From Thalassovita taeanensis (GTDB taxonomy: Bacteria; Pseudomonadota; Alphaproteobacteria; Rhodobacterales; Rhodobacteraceae), in the NCBI RefSeq assembly GCF_900110775.1, contig NZ_FOEP01000003.1, positions 248,001-312,000 of the forward strand: a stretch of DNA of 64,000 nucleotides, written 5' to 3'. This document shows positions 18,129 through 27,175 of the stretch, one piece after another. The notes beneath the pieces are model-generated. The model had not been told where the DNA came from. It saw only the letters and a program-made list of their open reading frames with translations, and did no database searches. Each line of letters begins with the position of its first letter. The stretch's first letter is position 1. The position numbers and the translations under genes are program-made.

Positions 18129-18818
18129 TTACGCCACCAACTTGTAGCCCCCGGATTCCGTCACCAACAGCCGTGCATTCGACGGATCAGGCTCGATTTT
18201 CTGCCGCAACCGGTAAATGTGCGTCTCAAGCGTATGGGTCGTCACACCGGCGTTATACCCCCATACCTCGTGGAGCAGCACCTCGCGTGCCACAACACCT
18301 TCGGTCGAGCGGTAGAGGAATTTCAGAATGTTCGTCTCTTTTTCGGTCAGACGGATCTTCTTGTCATCCTCGGTCACCAGCATCTTCTGCGCCGGTCGGA
18401 AGCTGTACGGCCCAAGCTGGAACACGGCATCCTCGGATTGTTCATGCTGGCGCAACTGGGCGCGGATGCGGGCCAGAAGTACCGGAAATTTGAACGGTTT
18501 GGTGACATAATCATTGGCGCCGGCATCCAGCCCCAGAATTGTATCCGCATCCGTATCATGCCCGGTCAACATCAGGATTGGGCTTTTAACGCCTTGTTTC
18601 CTAAGGAGTTTGCAAAGCTCGCGCCCGTCGGTGTCAGGCAGGCCCACGTCCAGAATGACCAGATCATACAGCCCCTCTTTGGCGCGTTTCATCGCCTCGG
18701 ACCCACTTGCGGCCTCGAACACGTCGAAATCCTCGGTCATGACCAATTGCTCGCTCAACGCTTCGCGCAGGTCTTCGTCGTCGTCGACGAGCAGGATTTT
18801 CTTCAGTTGTCCCATCAC
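18129..18818 (-). CDS. OmpR/PhoB-family response regulator (possibly CenR)
   Basis: 229 residues. Receiver: LVDDDEDL, phospho-Asp in LVILDVGLPDTDGREL (about 57), switch Thr in LMLTGHDTDAD, Lys in YVTKPFKFP. Winged helix: KIRLTEKETNILKFLYRS, THTLETHIYRLRQKIEPDP, LVTESGGYKLV. No kinase gene is adjacent. It is not CtrA, lacking the CtrA receiver and DNA-binding sequences. The pattern resembles CenR, an essential envelope regulator in Rhodobacter and Caulobacter, but that is from memory only. Transcribed alone, divergent from ribA. Confidence 0.88.
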   Translation of the reverse strand: MMGQLKKILLVDDDEDLREALSEQLVMTEDFDVFEAASGSEAMKRAKEGLYDLVILDVGLPDTDGRELCKLLRKQGVKSPILMLTGHDTDADTILGLDAGANDYVTKPFKFPVLLARIRAQLRQHEQSEDAVFQLGPYSFRPAQKMLVTEDDKKIRLTEKETNILKFLYRSTEGVVAREVLLHEVWGYNAGVTTHTLETHIYRLRQKIEPDPSNARLLVTESGGYKLVA

Positions 18819-18977
18819 GCGGGTCCTCCTTGGTTTGTGATCAACACATGCGGTCCCCTGCCGGTTCCGACAAGATTTGCTGCAATGGTTTCACGCGGAC
18901 GTGTAAATCGCAGGGGTAATGTTTCAAATTCCAACACAAAGGGCTACATCTGCGTTCAGACAACCGGAAAGACCCAC

Positions 18978-20066
18978 ATGAGCTTCGCCCCAGATGTGAC
19001 CGAGATCATTGCCCGCGCCCGCGCCGATCTGCGCATGGGGGTGCCGATCGTGCTGACCGGACCAGACGGTGCATTGGTGATGGCCGCCGAAACGCTTGAA
19101 GCCCAGCGGCTTGCCGATCTGCGCGCCTTGGGAGGAGCACCGGTTCTGGCCATCACCGCCCGCCGCGCCGAAACGCTCAAGGCGCGGGCCTATGACGATG
19201 ATCTGGCGCGCGTGATCCTGCCGCCGGATGTGTCTTTGCCGTGGGTGCTGGGCGTGGCCGATCCGGCGGATGACCTGAAATCGCCAATGAAAGGCCCGCT
19301 GCGCACCAGTCGCGAGGGTCCGGCGGACCTGCACCGCGTAGCGCTGTCGTTGACCAAATCCGCCCGGCTGCTGCCCGCCGCGATTGTTCTGCCGCTGACC
19401 GACCCGCTGGGTTTTGCGGCGGCGAACGCGTTGACGGTGGTGAATGCCGCGCTGGCGGGGCCGCTGCTGGCCGCCTCTCCTCAGCCGCACCCAGTGGTCA
19501 GCGCCCGCCTGCCGGTTGAGGCACACGAGGCCGGGCGCCTTCATATCTTCCGCCCCGAGGATGGCGGCGAGGAACACTATGCCTTTGAAATCGGGTCGCC
19601 CGCGCGTGACAAACCGGTGCTTGCGCGGCTGCATTCAGCCTGTTTCACCGGCGACGTCATGGGCAGCCTGAAATGCGATTGCGGCCCGCAATTGCGCGGC
19701 GCGCTGGCGCAGATGGGGGCCGAGGGCGCCGGGGTTCTACTGTACCTGAACCAAGAGGGGCGCGGGATCGGGCTGGCCAACAAGATGCGGGCGTATTCCT
19801 TGCAGGATCAGGGCTTTGACACGGTCGAGGCCAATCACCGCCTGGGGTTCGAGGATGATGAGCGCGATTTCAAACTTGGCGCGCGGATTCTGACCTCGAT
19901 GGGGTTCAGTGCCGTGAGGTTGCTGACCAACAACCCCCGAAAAATCGCGATGATGGAAAAGAACGGCATTGCGGTGGTCGAACGTGTGCCGCTGAAGGTC
20001 GGCGAGACGCACCACAACCGTGGCTATCTGGCGACAAAAGCCGCCAAGTCGGGGCATCTGCTGTGA
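18978..20066 (+). CDS. ribA: GTP cyclohydrolase II with extra N-terminal domain
   Basis: 362 residues from ATG 18978; the frame is open far upstream but runs antisense through the response regulator, so is not coding. The C-terminal 200 residues are GTP cyclohydrolase II: zinc Cys in HSACFTGDVMGSLKCDCG, then LNQEGRGIGLANKMRAY, RLLTNNPRKI. It converts GTP to the first riboflavin intermediate. The first 160 residues look like a degenerate DHBP-synthase or regulatory domain and contain no ribB active-site motif that I recognise. It overlaps the next gene by GTGA. Confidence 0.93.
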   Translation: MSFAPDVTEIIARARADLRMGVPIVLTGPDGALVMAAETLEAQRLADLRALGGAPVLAITARRAETLKARAYDDDLARVILPPDVSLPWVLGVADPADDLKSPMKGPLRTSREGPADLHRVALSLTKSARLLPAAIVLPLTDPLGFAAANALTVVNAALAGPLLAASPQPHPVVSARLPVEAHEAGRLHIFRPEDGGEEHYAFEIGSPARDKPVLARLHSACFTGDVMGSLKCDCGPQLRGALAQMGAEGAGVLLYLNQEGRGIGLANKMRAYSLQDQGFDTVEANHRLGFEDDERDFKLGARILTSMGFSAVRLLTNNPRKIAMMEKNGIAVVERVPLKVGETHHNRGYLATKAAKSGHLL

Positions 20067-20557
20067 CGCCGGATGATCTGGTCCTGACCGGGCGCGGTTT
20101 GCGGTTTCGCGGCGAGTATTACCCCTGCAGTATTGGCCGGGGCGGGGTGTCTGCCCATAAATACGAGGGCGATGGGGCCACGCCGCAAGGAGTTCACCAG
20201 ATTGTGGGTATGCTGTACCGCCCGGATCGGATCGCCCGGCCTGCACATTGGGCGGCCCCGATCTTTCCCGGCGATCTGTGGTCCGATGACGCAACAGATG
20301 CGGGGTATAATCAGTTGGTGCGCGCGCCTTATCCGCACAGCCACGAAAGGCTGCGGCGCGCCGATCCGCTGTATGATCTGGTGCTGCTGACGGATTGGAA
20401 TTGGCCGCTGTCTGTGCCGGGCAAAGGCTCGGCGATATTTCTGCATCAATGGCGGCGTCCCGGTTTCCCGACCGAAGGCTGCGTCGCGTTCCGTCGCGAC
20501 CACCTGTTGCGTATCGCGGCGCGGCTGAGCCCCGGCGCGCGGCTGATCGTGCGTTAA
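20063..20557 (+). CDS. L,D-transpeptidase (YkuD) family protein
   Basis: 164 residues from a GTG overlapping the ribA stop. The motif is IFLHQWRRPGFPTEGCVAF, with the His and Cys of the YkuD catalytic site in the TEGC variant; upstream is GRGGVSAHKYEGDGATPQG. No signal peptide is visible, which is unusual for a peptidoglycan cross-linker, though this short clade commonly lacks one. The next gene converges with zero gap. Confidence 0.83.
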   Translation: MTPDDLVLTGRGLRFRGEYYPCSIGRGGVSAHKYEGDGATPQGVHQIVGMLYRPDRIARPAHWAAPIFPGDLWSDDATDAGYNQLVRAPYPHSHERLRRADPLYDLVLLTDWNWPLSVPGKGSAIFLHQWRRPGFPTEGCVAFRRDHLLRIAARLSPGARLIVR

Positions 20558-21553
20558 CTAACGCGCTAGCAGCTCTTTCAGCCGCATATCCAGCATGTCT
20601 TGTTGGGCAATTGCCAGCCGCACCGGCAGTGTGACCACCTTCAGTCGGAACGACAAAGGCAGCCGCACTGCATCCTTTTCTGTGGTCACCAGTTGCGCCC
20701 CACGCATCTGCGCCTCTTTTTCTAGGCGAGTCAGCAGGGCGGGGGTCAGCGTCTGGTGATCATCCAGTGCCTCGGCCCGGATCAGGTTCGCCCCAAGCCC
20801 GCGCAGGGTCCGAAAGAACTTCTCGGGGTGGCCGATGCCGGCGAAGGCCAGAAACGGCGTGTCGGTCCAATCCATCCCGGTTTCAAGCGTCTCAAGCTGG
20901 CCGGTCAAATGTGGCACGGTGATTTTTTCCCGCCATTGCGCAGCGAAACTGGCCTGTGCCTCGGCGGCGCCGATGGACAGCAGCAGATCGGCGCGCGCCA
21001 ACCCGACGCCCACAGGTTCGCGCAGCGGGCCCGCAGGCAGGCACCTGCCGTTGCCAAACCCCTGTTCGGCATCCACCACCACAAGCGACAGATCCTTGTG
21101 CAGGCCAGGATTCTGAAACCCGTCATCCATCACAATCACATCCGCGCCCAACGAGGTGGCCAGCCGCGCGCCAGCCGCCCGATCCCGCGCGACAACGACG
21201 CGGGCGAAGGCCGCCAGCAACAGCGGTTCATCCCCGACCTGAGCGGCGGAATGCCGCGCCGGGTCGACCTCGATCGGGCCCGCGATCTTGCCGCCATACC
21301 CACGCGAGACAACGAACGGTTCGGCCCCCAGATCACGAAGGCGCTGTACCAGTGCGATGGCAGTTGGCGTCTTGCCGGTGCCGCCCGCGTTCAGATTGCC
21401 GACGCAGATCACCGGTACATCCGCGCGAAAGCCCGTGGTGTTGGCAAGCCGCCGGGCGGTTGCGGCGGCATATGCTGATCCAAGCGGCGCCAGCATACGT
21501 GCCTGCCACGCGGGGCGGTCGGGGGGGGTGAACCAGAAGCGAGGGGGCTGCAT
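20558..21553 (-). CDS. lpxK: Tetraacyldisaccharide 4'-kinase
   Basis: 331 residues from ATG 21553 ([21 protein letters not shown]); an upstream extension lies inside waaA and is rejected. Walker A region [18 protein letters not shown] (about 50-67), [25 protein letters not shown] and [10 protein letters not shown]. It phosphorylates the 4' position of the lipid A precursor at the inner membrane. Start and upstream stop overlap (TGATG), coupling it to waaA. Confidence 0.95.
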   Translation of the reverse strand: MQPPRFWFTPPDRPAWQARMLAPLGSAYAAATARRLANTTGFRADVPVICVGNLNAGGTGKTPTAIALVQRLRDLGAEPFVVSRGYGGKIAGPIEVDPARHSAAQVGDEPLLLAAFARVVVARDRAAGARLATSLGADVIVMDDGFQNPGLHKDLSLVVVDAEQGFGNGRCLPAGPLREPVGVGLARADLLLSIGAAEAQASFAAQWREKITVPHLTGQLETLETGMDWTDTPFLAFAGIGHPEKFFRTLRGLGANLIRAEALDDHQTLTPALLTRLEKEAQMRGAQLVTTEKDAVRLPLSFRLKVVTLPVRLAIAQQDMLDMRLKELLAR

Positions 21554-22770
21554 CAAGACACCTCTTTCAGGTCCAGCACGTCCTGCACCAGTTCGATCAG
21601 GGCATCCGTAACCTCGGCCCCGTCCGAGCTGACCTCCCACGCTGCATTGGCCATCGAGGCCGCTTGATCCGGGGCGGACAGCCGCATGATGGCGGCAGCA
21701 AGTGTTTGTGTATCCTTGACGATCCGCGCGGCCCCTGCATTGGCAAAGCGCGAATAGGCGGACAGATAGCGGCTGACGTTCGGTCCATAAAGGATGGCCG
21801 AGCCAAGTGCCGCAGGTTCATAAGGGTCGCGCCCGCCATGCCCCGGCGCCAGCGAACTGGCCATGAAGCTGATCGGGGCCAGCCGGTACCACAGCCCCAG
21901 ATCTCCGCGTGTGTCGGCCAGCAGAATCTGCGTGGCTTCCTCGGGGTATTCGCGCTTTGACCATTCCGCGATACACCAGCCGTCGCTGCGCAGCGTATCA
22001 GCGATTTCCGCGCCGCCGCTTTCGTCATCGGGCACAAGGATCAACAACTGCCGGTGGGCAAAGCGCATTGACGCGCGGTGGGCCTGCGCAATGGTTTCGA
22101 CCTCTTCGGGCTGCGCCATAGCCGCCAACCACACCGGGCGACCAGCCAATCCCAACGCTAGTGCGTCGCGCTGGGACTCGTCGCACGGAAGTGCTGCGGG
22201 GCCTTCTTGTAGTGGACCCGTGATCGAGATCAGATCTTCGCTTGCGCCGAGTTTGAGCAGGCGTTGTGCCGCATTGGCGGAACTGGCCATGACGCCGCGA
22301 AACAGGCGCAATGTGCCGCCGGTCAGATCCGGCAACCAACGAAAGCGGGCGTCGTCCAGCCCGGGCTCTTCGGCATCGACAAGATACATCGGCATGCCCG
22401 TCTGGGCGGCGCTGGCGATCAGAGCCGGACGCAGATACCCGCCGGTCCAAAGGCAGATGTCGGGCCGCCAATGCGACAGGAAGTCTTTGATATCCAAAAT
22501 AGATTCCGCAGGAATGCTTTGCCAGATCACATTGGACTTCAGCTGGTCCGGGCGCGGCAGATCCGGGGGAGTGGTCAGCAGCAGGTGCAGGCCGGGGCGC
22601 TGTGCGGTCAACCTTTGCGTCAACTGCAACAGCGCTGCAGCCTTTGGGAGCGACGTGGCATGCCCCCATAACAGATCCCCTGTGGGACGGGGGCGAAGAA
22701 ACCCAGCCTTCTCTCGCGGCGCGCGGCGGGCGAGGGCCATGTAGGTTTTCAGGCTAAGGTTTCTTGGCAT
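21553..22770 (-). CDS. waaA: 3-deoxy-D-manno-octulosonic acid (Kdo) transferase
   Basis: 405 residues. GT30-type layout: the N-terminal acceptor domain ([59 protein letters not shown]) and C-terminal donor domain ([54 protein letters not shown]). It adds Kdo to lipid IVA. The familiar GE..P active-site text is altered ([10 protein letters not shown]), so it belongs to a diverged alphaproteobacterial group. It is cotranscribed with DUF4170 and lpxK. Confidence 0.9.
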   Translation of the reverse strand: MPRNLSLKTYMALARRAPREKAGFLRPRPTGDLLWGHATSLPKAAALLQLTQRLTAQRPGLHLLLTTPPDLPRPDQLKSNVIWQSIPAESILDIKDFLSHWRPDICLWTGGYLRPALIASAAQTGMPMYLVDAEEPGLDDARFRWLPDLTGGTLRLFRGVMASSANAAQRLLKLGASEDLISITGPLQEGPAALPCDESQRDALALGLAGRPVWLAAMAQPEEVETIAQAHRASMRFAHRQLLILVPDDESGGAEIADTLRSDGWCIAEWSKREYPEEATQILLADTRGDLGLWYRLAPISFMASSLAPGHGGRDPYEPAALGSAILYGPNVSRYLSAYSRFANAGAARIVKDTQTLAAAIMRLSAPDQAASMANAAWEVSSDGAEVTDALIELVQDVLDLKEVS

Positions 22771-22779
22771 TTCAGTGGG

Positions 22780-23022
22780 TTAGCCGAGCTCTTCGGTGGA
22801 GGAGGCGGGGGCTTCTTCGTCGCGCAGACGGTGGAGATGGGCGATGAAATACCGCATATGGGCATTGTCCACAGTGCGCTGGGCCTCGGCCTTCCACGCA
22901 TTGAACGCAGTGGCGTAATCGGGAAAAATCCCAACGATATGAAGGTCTTCTACGTTCTTGAAAACATTCTTGGAAGGGGTCACAAGCTCGCCACCGAAGA
23001 CGAGATGCAGGCGCTGGGTCAT
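22780..23022 (-). CDS. DUF4170 domain protein
   Basis: 80 residues: LHLVFGGELVTPSKNVFKNVEDLHIVGIFPDYATAFNAWKAEAQRTVDNAHMRYFIAHLHRL. This small soluble protein is conserved in Rhodobacterales and related groups next to waaA and lpxK; its role is unknown, but linkage suggests lipid A or core synthesis. It ends 9 bp before waaA. Array B of phased heptamers is about 70-110 bp upstream of its start. Confidence 0.85.
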   Translation of the reverse strand: MTQRLHLVFGGELVTPSKNVFKNVEDLHIVGIFPDYATAFNAWKAEAQRTVDNAHMRYFIAHLHRLRDEEAPASSTEELG

Positions 23023-23419
23023 GGGGATCTCCTGTCAGATGAGCGCAGGGTAAGGCTTTGCCGAGGCCGCCGCAAGACGGGCAAAAGACGGATGCACAGA
23101 ACATGCACATCCCATGCACAACCGATGCATATGGGGTTTGGGATATGGTGACGCCCCGAGGCGTGTATTCGGGGTGTTGAAAGGGGGAGATTCCGGGTCG
23201 GCTTTGCGGTTTTGAGGAGAGGTAAGAGTGCGGTGGGGGTGTTTTGTTTACATAGCGGGGCGAAGCCGCCATCGGTTTCGCGATCGTGTTCGTGGAGGTT
23301 TGGGCAGAAGCCAATTTTCGTGGTACCAGCACTGTTCTGCCCACTCAGAGCGGATGGCGGTGCTTCGAAAGGATTGATGCTTCACGCGGGCCGGAGAAGT
23401 CGCAATCTTAGCCTTCGGC
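23023..23419. other. 397-bp non-coding stretch between DUF4170 and fic
   Basis: The first 110 bp hold the DUF4170 upstream region with phased array B. The rest (about 23135-23419) has no gene with a ribosome site or coding character on either strand, and is probably the left margin of the inserted fic segment. No direct repeat matching the right margin was found by eye. Confidence 0.5.
23092..23131 (-). repeat. Phased ATGCACA array B (11-bp period)
   Basis: ATGCACA at 23092, 23103 and 23114 and ATGCATA at 23125: four heptamers at exactly 11-bp steps with unrelated 4-bp spacers (GAAC, TCCC, ACCG). On the minus strand it reads GATGTGCATG-TT-CTGTGCATC, the same core as arrays A and C. Confidence 0.8.
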
Positions 23420-24553
23420 TTACGCTCTCACAATTTCCATCAAGGGTTCGAACATGTAGAGCGCGCCGCGCCGACCGCTTGCAGGACGTAGCTCTCGCAA
23501 TAAGCCGCCTTCGTGCAGCAGTTTCGTGATCCTTGTGGCTACATGTTTGGGCATGCCAGAGCGTTTGATCAACTGGCTATTTTTGAAAACAGGGTTTTCA
23601 AAAATGCTGTCTTGAGCCGCAATGTGCCATTTCGAACCAGACATCTCTCTGAAGGGTTCCTTCATCTCATCGTAAAGCGCAGTGATCCTTTTCGCTGTTC
23701 GAAGATTGCTTGCAGCCTGTTCGGCGATGGCGTTCAAGAAAAACGCCGTCCAGCTTGTCCAATCATCATCGCGCGATACAGCACGCATTAATTCAATGTA
23801 CTCTTCCTTATGGGTTTCGAAGAACGCACTGACATAAAAATGTGGTTTGTGAATTAGGCCAAACTTCCAAAGCAAAAGGGTTATCAGCAGACGCCCGATA
23901 CGCCCGTTTCCGTCGTTGAAGGGGTGCAGTGCTTCGAACTCTACATGGGCAATGGCAACCTTGAAAAAAGGCAGCATCGGTGAAGTCTGGATGAACTTCA
24001 GCAAATCATGCATGGCGGGCTGAAGCTGTATTGGGCTGATCGGCTTAAAGTAGATTATTTTGCGACGATCATCACCGACATAGTTTTGCTCGACTTTGTA
24101 TTGACCCGGCGATTTGCTGGCCCCGCGACCGAAGCTCAACAGCATGCGATGTGCGTTCTTTATCAGGCCTTCGTTGATTGGTTCACCTTCGGCAACGGCG
24201 GTTTGGGCGCGGCGAAGCACTGCACTGTAGAGCGCAACCTCGACGACATCATCTCGCGCCAGTCGGGATGTTCCGTCATCCTCGTTTTCTGCCTCGTAGA
24301 TCATGACCTCATCCACGGTCGAGATCGTGCCCTCCATCCGAGAGGAAATAACAGCCTCGTTCTGGCGAAGTGGTGCCAAAAGAAGTTCACTGTTGGGGAG
24401 GGATAACAGCATTTGATCATAGCGCGAGATCGCGTCTTGCGCCCGTGTCAGGGGTTCGATCAAGTGACTGAGATTAAGATCACTAGGTGGAAAGCGGCCA
24501 TAGTGGTAGTCGACAACATTGTTGAGGTTATAATTTTCTATGTTCACCGACAT
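23420..24553 (-). CDS. Fic-domain protein with C-terminal winged helix
   Basis: 377 residues from ATG 24553 (MSVNIENYNL), preceded by AGGGGC. The upstream in-frame extension lies in the repeat-rich leader and is rejected. The Fic active site HPFNDGNGRIGRLL (His210) is complete, implying AMP-transferase activity. SSRMEG at 70-75 resembles the inhibitory motif, here N-terminal (class II). Residues 310-370 form a winged-helix-like domain (SQLIKRSGMPKHVATRITKLLHEGGLL). No separate antitoxin gene is present. Base composition is more AT-rich than neighbours, and it separates envelope genes, suggesting acquisition by transfer. Confidence 0.92.
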   Translation of the reverse strand: MSVNIENYNLNNVVDYHYGRFPPSDLNLSHLIEPLTRAQDAISRYDQMLLSLPNSELLLAPLRQNEAVISSRMEGTISTVDEVMIYEAENEDDGTSRLARDDVVEVALYSAVLRRAQTAVAEGEPINEGLIKNAHRMLLSFGRGASKSPGQYKVEQNYVGDDRRKIIYFKPISPIQLQPAMHDLLKFIQTSPMLPFFKVAIAHVEFEALHPFNDGNGRIGRLLITLLLWKFGLIHKPHFYVSAFFETHKEEYIELMRAVSRDDDWTSWTAFFLNAIAEQAASNLRTAKRITALYDEMKEPFREMSGSKWHIAAQDSIFENPVFKNSQLIKRSGMPKHVATRITKLLHEGGLLRELRPASGRRGALYMFEPLMEIVRA

Positions 24554-24986
24554 TGTGCGGCCCCTGTTTCGAATATTTCCTTGAATTTTGTGTAACAAAT
24601 TTTGGGAATTATGCAACACAAGTTGGGTTGTGGAAGAATTTTGCGCTACAAAACATGTTGTGTGAAGGATCTTCCTGATTGTGCAACGCAACGGTCTTTG
24701 TGGTAGATGTAATCGACACAATAAACGTTGTGGAAGCTTTTCTGCTGTTTTTGTGTCATAAGGCCTGCCGCCGAGTTAATGCATAACCTGTCGAATAACT
24801 GCAAGATGTGGGTGCGAATACTTGGAACCTGAAAGATCAGGCCGTAGCTATTCACTTTTGAGTTCTGCACTCACGGTGAATGCCCGCTTCGGAGAAGCGG
24901 CAATGTGGCATTGTGAACGCTCGTGAACGCCGACTTCGGACCGTTCGCCTCTCACGCTCGCGATGCAGCAAGCGTTGTGGAGGGGC
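24554..24986. other. 433-bp AT-rich leader region upstream of fic
   Basis: Markedly AT-richer than the rest of the window. It holds the imperfect direct repeats at 24583-24693 and a 10-bp direct repeat GTTGTGGAAG at 24627 and 24727, exactly 100 bp apart. Short frames here (for example 24646-24870, minus) lack a ribosome site and are not called. It ends near the stop of the inositol-monophosphatase-like gene. Confidence 0.55.
24583..24693. promoter_or_regulatory. Operator-like imperfect repeats upstream of fic
   Basis: Four related strings on the plus strand: GAATTTTGTGTAACAAA (24583), GAATTATGCAACACAAG (24606), GAATTTTGCGCTACAAA (24636) and GATTGTGCAACGCAACG (24677). Consensus is about GAATTNTGNNNNACAAA. 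They lie 30-140 bp upstream of the fic ATG. Since the Fic protein carries a winged helix, autoregulation is a reasonable guess. Confidence 0.55.
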
Positions 24987-25772
24987 TCAGCCGGGCCATT
25001 GGGCGAGGTGTTGGGTCAGGTCGTGGTGGACGGCGGGGCCTGCGGCGATGACGCCTTTGACCATTGGGCGGGGGTTGTTGAACCGCAGGGGGTGGCCGCG
25101 TTTGTCGGAGGTGATGGCGCCGGCCTCTTGCAGGATGAGGTCTCCGGCGGCGATGTCCCATTCCCAGCTATCGCGCAGGGTGAGCATGGCGTCATAGCGG
25201 CCTTCGGCGACGAGGCTGAGGCGGTAGGCGAGGGAGGGGCGGTAGGCGCGGGTCACGTCTGGCACCGGGCCGCGCCAGTTACGGGCATCGTAGTTGGGTT
25301 TGGCGGCCAGCATTGAGGCGCCGATGAGGGCGGTTCGGGCGGAGGCGCGGATCGGCTCTCCGTTCAGGAAGGCACCGGAGCCTTTGGCGGCGGTATAGAG
25401 TTTATCGAGCAGTGGCAGGAAGACGGCGGCGGCGATGATCTGTCCGTGCTCGGCGATGGCGAGCGAGTGGGCCCATGTGTCGGCGCCCTCGATGAAGCTG
25501 CGGGTGCCGTCGATCGGGTCGATGATGAAGACGCGGTCACGGGTGAGGCGGGTGGTGGTGTCCTCGGTCTCCTCGGACAGCCAGCCGTAGGTGGGGCGGG
25601 CAGCGGTGAGGGTGTCGTGCAGCATGGCGTTGACGGCCAGGTCGGCCTCGGTCACGGGGCCGAGGTCGCCGGGTTTGTGCCAGGTTTTGGCGGTCGGGCC
25701 GCTGTAGCGGGTGGCGATGCGGCCAGCCTGTCGGGCGGCGTCGGTCAGCAGTTGGAGGTCATGCGCCGGCAA
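24987..25772 (-). CDS. Inositol monophosphatase-family phosphatase (CysQ-like)
   Basis: 261 residues. Metal-binding motifs: VTEADLAVNAMLHDTL, LSEETEDTTTRL, IDPIDGTRSFIEG and WEWDIAAGDLILQEAGA. The family splits inositol-1-P, 3'-phosphoadenosine 5'-phosphate (CysQ) or similar substrates with Mg2+. CysQ-type activity is favoured because relatives beside DUF4170/waaA are usually so annotated, but sequence alone does not decide. It overlaps pmbA by 14 bp and is translated after it. Confidence 0.86.
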   Translation of the reverse strand: MPAHDLQLLTDAARQAGRIATRYSGPTAKTWHKPGDLGPVTEADLAVNAMLHDTLTAARPTYGWLSEETEDTTTRLTRDRVFIIDPIDGTRSFIEGADTWAHSLAIAEHGQIIAAAVFLPLLDKLYTAAKGSGAFLNGEPIRASARTALIGASMLAAKPNYDARNWRGPVPDVTRAYRPSLAYRLSLVAEGRYDAMLTLRDSWEWDIAAGDLILQEAGAITSDKRGHPLRFNNPRPMVKGVIAAGPAVHHDLTQHLAQWPG

Positions 25773-27105
25773 GGGTCATCCCTTCGACCAGCAGCGAGGG
25801 GACGACGCGGCTGAGGTAGGGGCGGGCATCATTGGCGGGGGTCAGCCCGAGCAGCATATCGCGCAGGTTGCCCGCGATGGTGCATTCGTTCACCGGGTAC
25901 TGGAGCTGACCGTTTTCGACCCAGAACCCGGCGGCGCCACGTGAGTAGTCGCCGGTGTTGGGGTTGATGGTGGCGCCGATCATCGAGGTGACCAGCAGGC
26001 CGGTGCCCATGTCGCGCAGCAGGTCGTCGCGGGTGGCGGTGCCTTGGGTCAGGGCGATGTTCCAGCACGAGGGGGCGGGCGGGGCAGAGGTGCCGCGGGC
26101 GGCGTTGCCGGTGGGCAGCATTCCGAGTTTGCGGGCGCTGGCGAGGTCGAGCGTCCAGCCGGTGAGAATGCCGTCGTCGACGATCTGGCGGCGCTGCGTG
26201 GGCAGGCCTTCGGCATCGAAGGGGCGTGAGCCGGAGGTGCGGGGGCGGTGGGGGTCTTCGGTGATGCTGAGGCTGGTGGGCAGCACCTGCTGACCCAGAG
26301 CGCCCAGCAGCCACGACGAGCCGCGCGCGATCGAGGTGCCGTTGATCGCGGCCAGCAGGTGGCCGATCAGCGACGAGGAAATGCGTTCATCGAACAGCAC
26401 CGGGAAGCTGCCGGTTTTGGGCTTGCGCGCGCCGATCCGTTCGACAGTGCGGGTGGCGGCGGTGGTGCCAATGTCCTCGGGGCTGCGCAGGTCGGACTGG
26501 AAGGTGCGCATATCGCCGTCGTGGTCACGCTCCATCCCCGAGCCGGTGCCCGCGATGGCCACACATCCCAAGGCGCGGTCGGTGCGGGAATAGCCGCCGG
26601 AAAAGCCGTTGGTCGCGGCCAGATGCACTTGGCTGCGGCCATAGCCGGCGCTGGCCGATTGCACCTGCGTGACGCCGGTGACGGCGAGTGCGGCGGCTTC
26701 GGCGCGGCGGGCGTCTTCTTCGAGGGCGGCAGGATCGGGTTCGGGCGTGGCGTCGGACAGTTCGAGCGCGTCGAGATCCCAGTCACGGGCCAGCTGCGAC
26801 GGGTCGGCCAGCCCGATGAAGGCGTCTTCGGGCGCTTCGCGGGCCATGGCGACGGCGCGTTCGGCCATGGCGGCCAGCGTTTCGGGCCGGGTATCGGAGG
26901 AAGAGACATTGGCCTGCCGCTGACCGACAAAGACCCGCAGGCCGATATCGGTGCCTTCTGATCGCTCGGCCTGTTCCAGCGCACCGTGGCGCACGTCGAT
27001 CGAGATCGAGGTGCTGGCGACTGCCATGGCATCGGCGGCATCGGCGCCAGCCTTCTGGGCAGCCTGCAAAAGGGCGTGGGTCAGCGTGTCGAGCGATTGT
27101 GTCAT
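25759..27105 (-). CDS. pmbA: TldD/PmbA-family metalloprotease subunit (PmbA/TldE type)
   Basis: 448 residues, PmbA size. The N-terminal domain has SISIDVRHGALEQAERSEGTDIGLRVFVGQRQANVSSSD; the C-terminal half has the GTSAPPAPSCWNIALTQG and GLLVTSMIGATINPNTGDYSRGAAGFWVENG blocks. No HExxxH is seen, so this is the non-catalytic PmbA (TldE) partner of TldD; tldD is not in the window. In E. coli the pair matures microcin B17 and degrades CcdA. Confidence 0.92.
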   Translation of the reverse strand: MTQSLDTLTHALLQAAQKAGADAADAMAVASTSISIDVRHGALEQAERSEGTDIGLRVFVGQRQANVSSSDTRPETLAAMAERAVAMAREAPEDAFIGLADPSQLARDWDLDALELSDATPEPDPAALEEDARRAEAAALAVTGVTQVQSASAGYGRSQVHLAATNGFSGGYSRTDRALGCVAIAGTGSGMERDHDGDMRTFQSDLRSPEDIGTTAATRTVERIGARKPKTGSFPVLFDERISSSLIGHLLAAINGTSIARGSSWLLGALGQQVLPTSLSITEDPHRPRTSGSRPFDAEGLPTQRRQIVDDGILTGWTLDLASARKLGMLPTGNAARGTSAPPAPSCWNIALTQGTATRDDLLRDMGTGLLVTSMIGATINPNTGDYSRGAAGFWVENGQLQYPVNECTIAGNLRDMLLGLTPANDARPYLSRVVPSLLVEGMTLAGA

Positions 27106-27175
27106 GGGGGCCTGTATATTCTTTATATGATTGCAGTCAGGTAGCCCTCAGGGGGGCTTTTCGCAAGGTGTGGGT

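Noticed and set aside
18129-18818. Response regulator considered as CtrA
   Set aside because: The receiver and DNA-binding domains do not match CtrA; it is another OmpR-family regulator.
24646-24870. 74-residue minus-strand frame upstream of fic
   Set aside because: No ribosome site or recognisable domain, and it lies in AT-rich repeat DNA.
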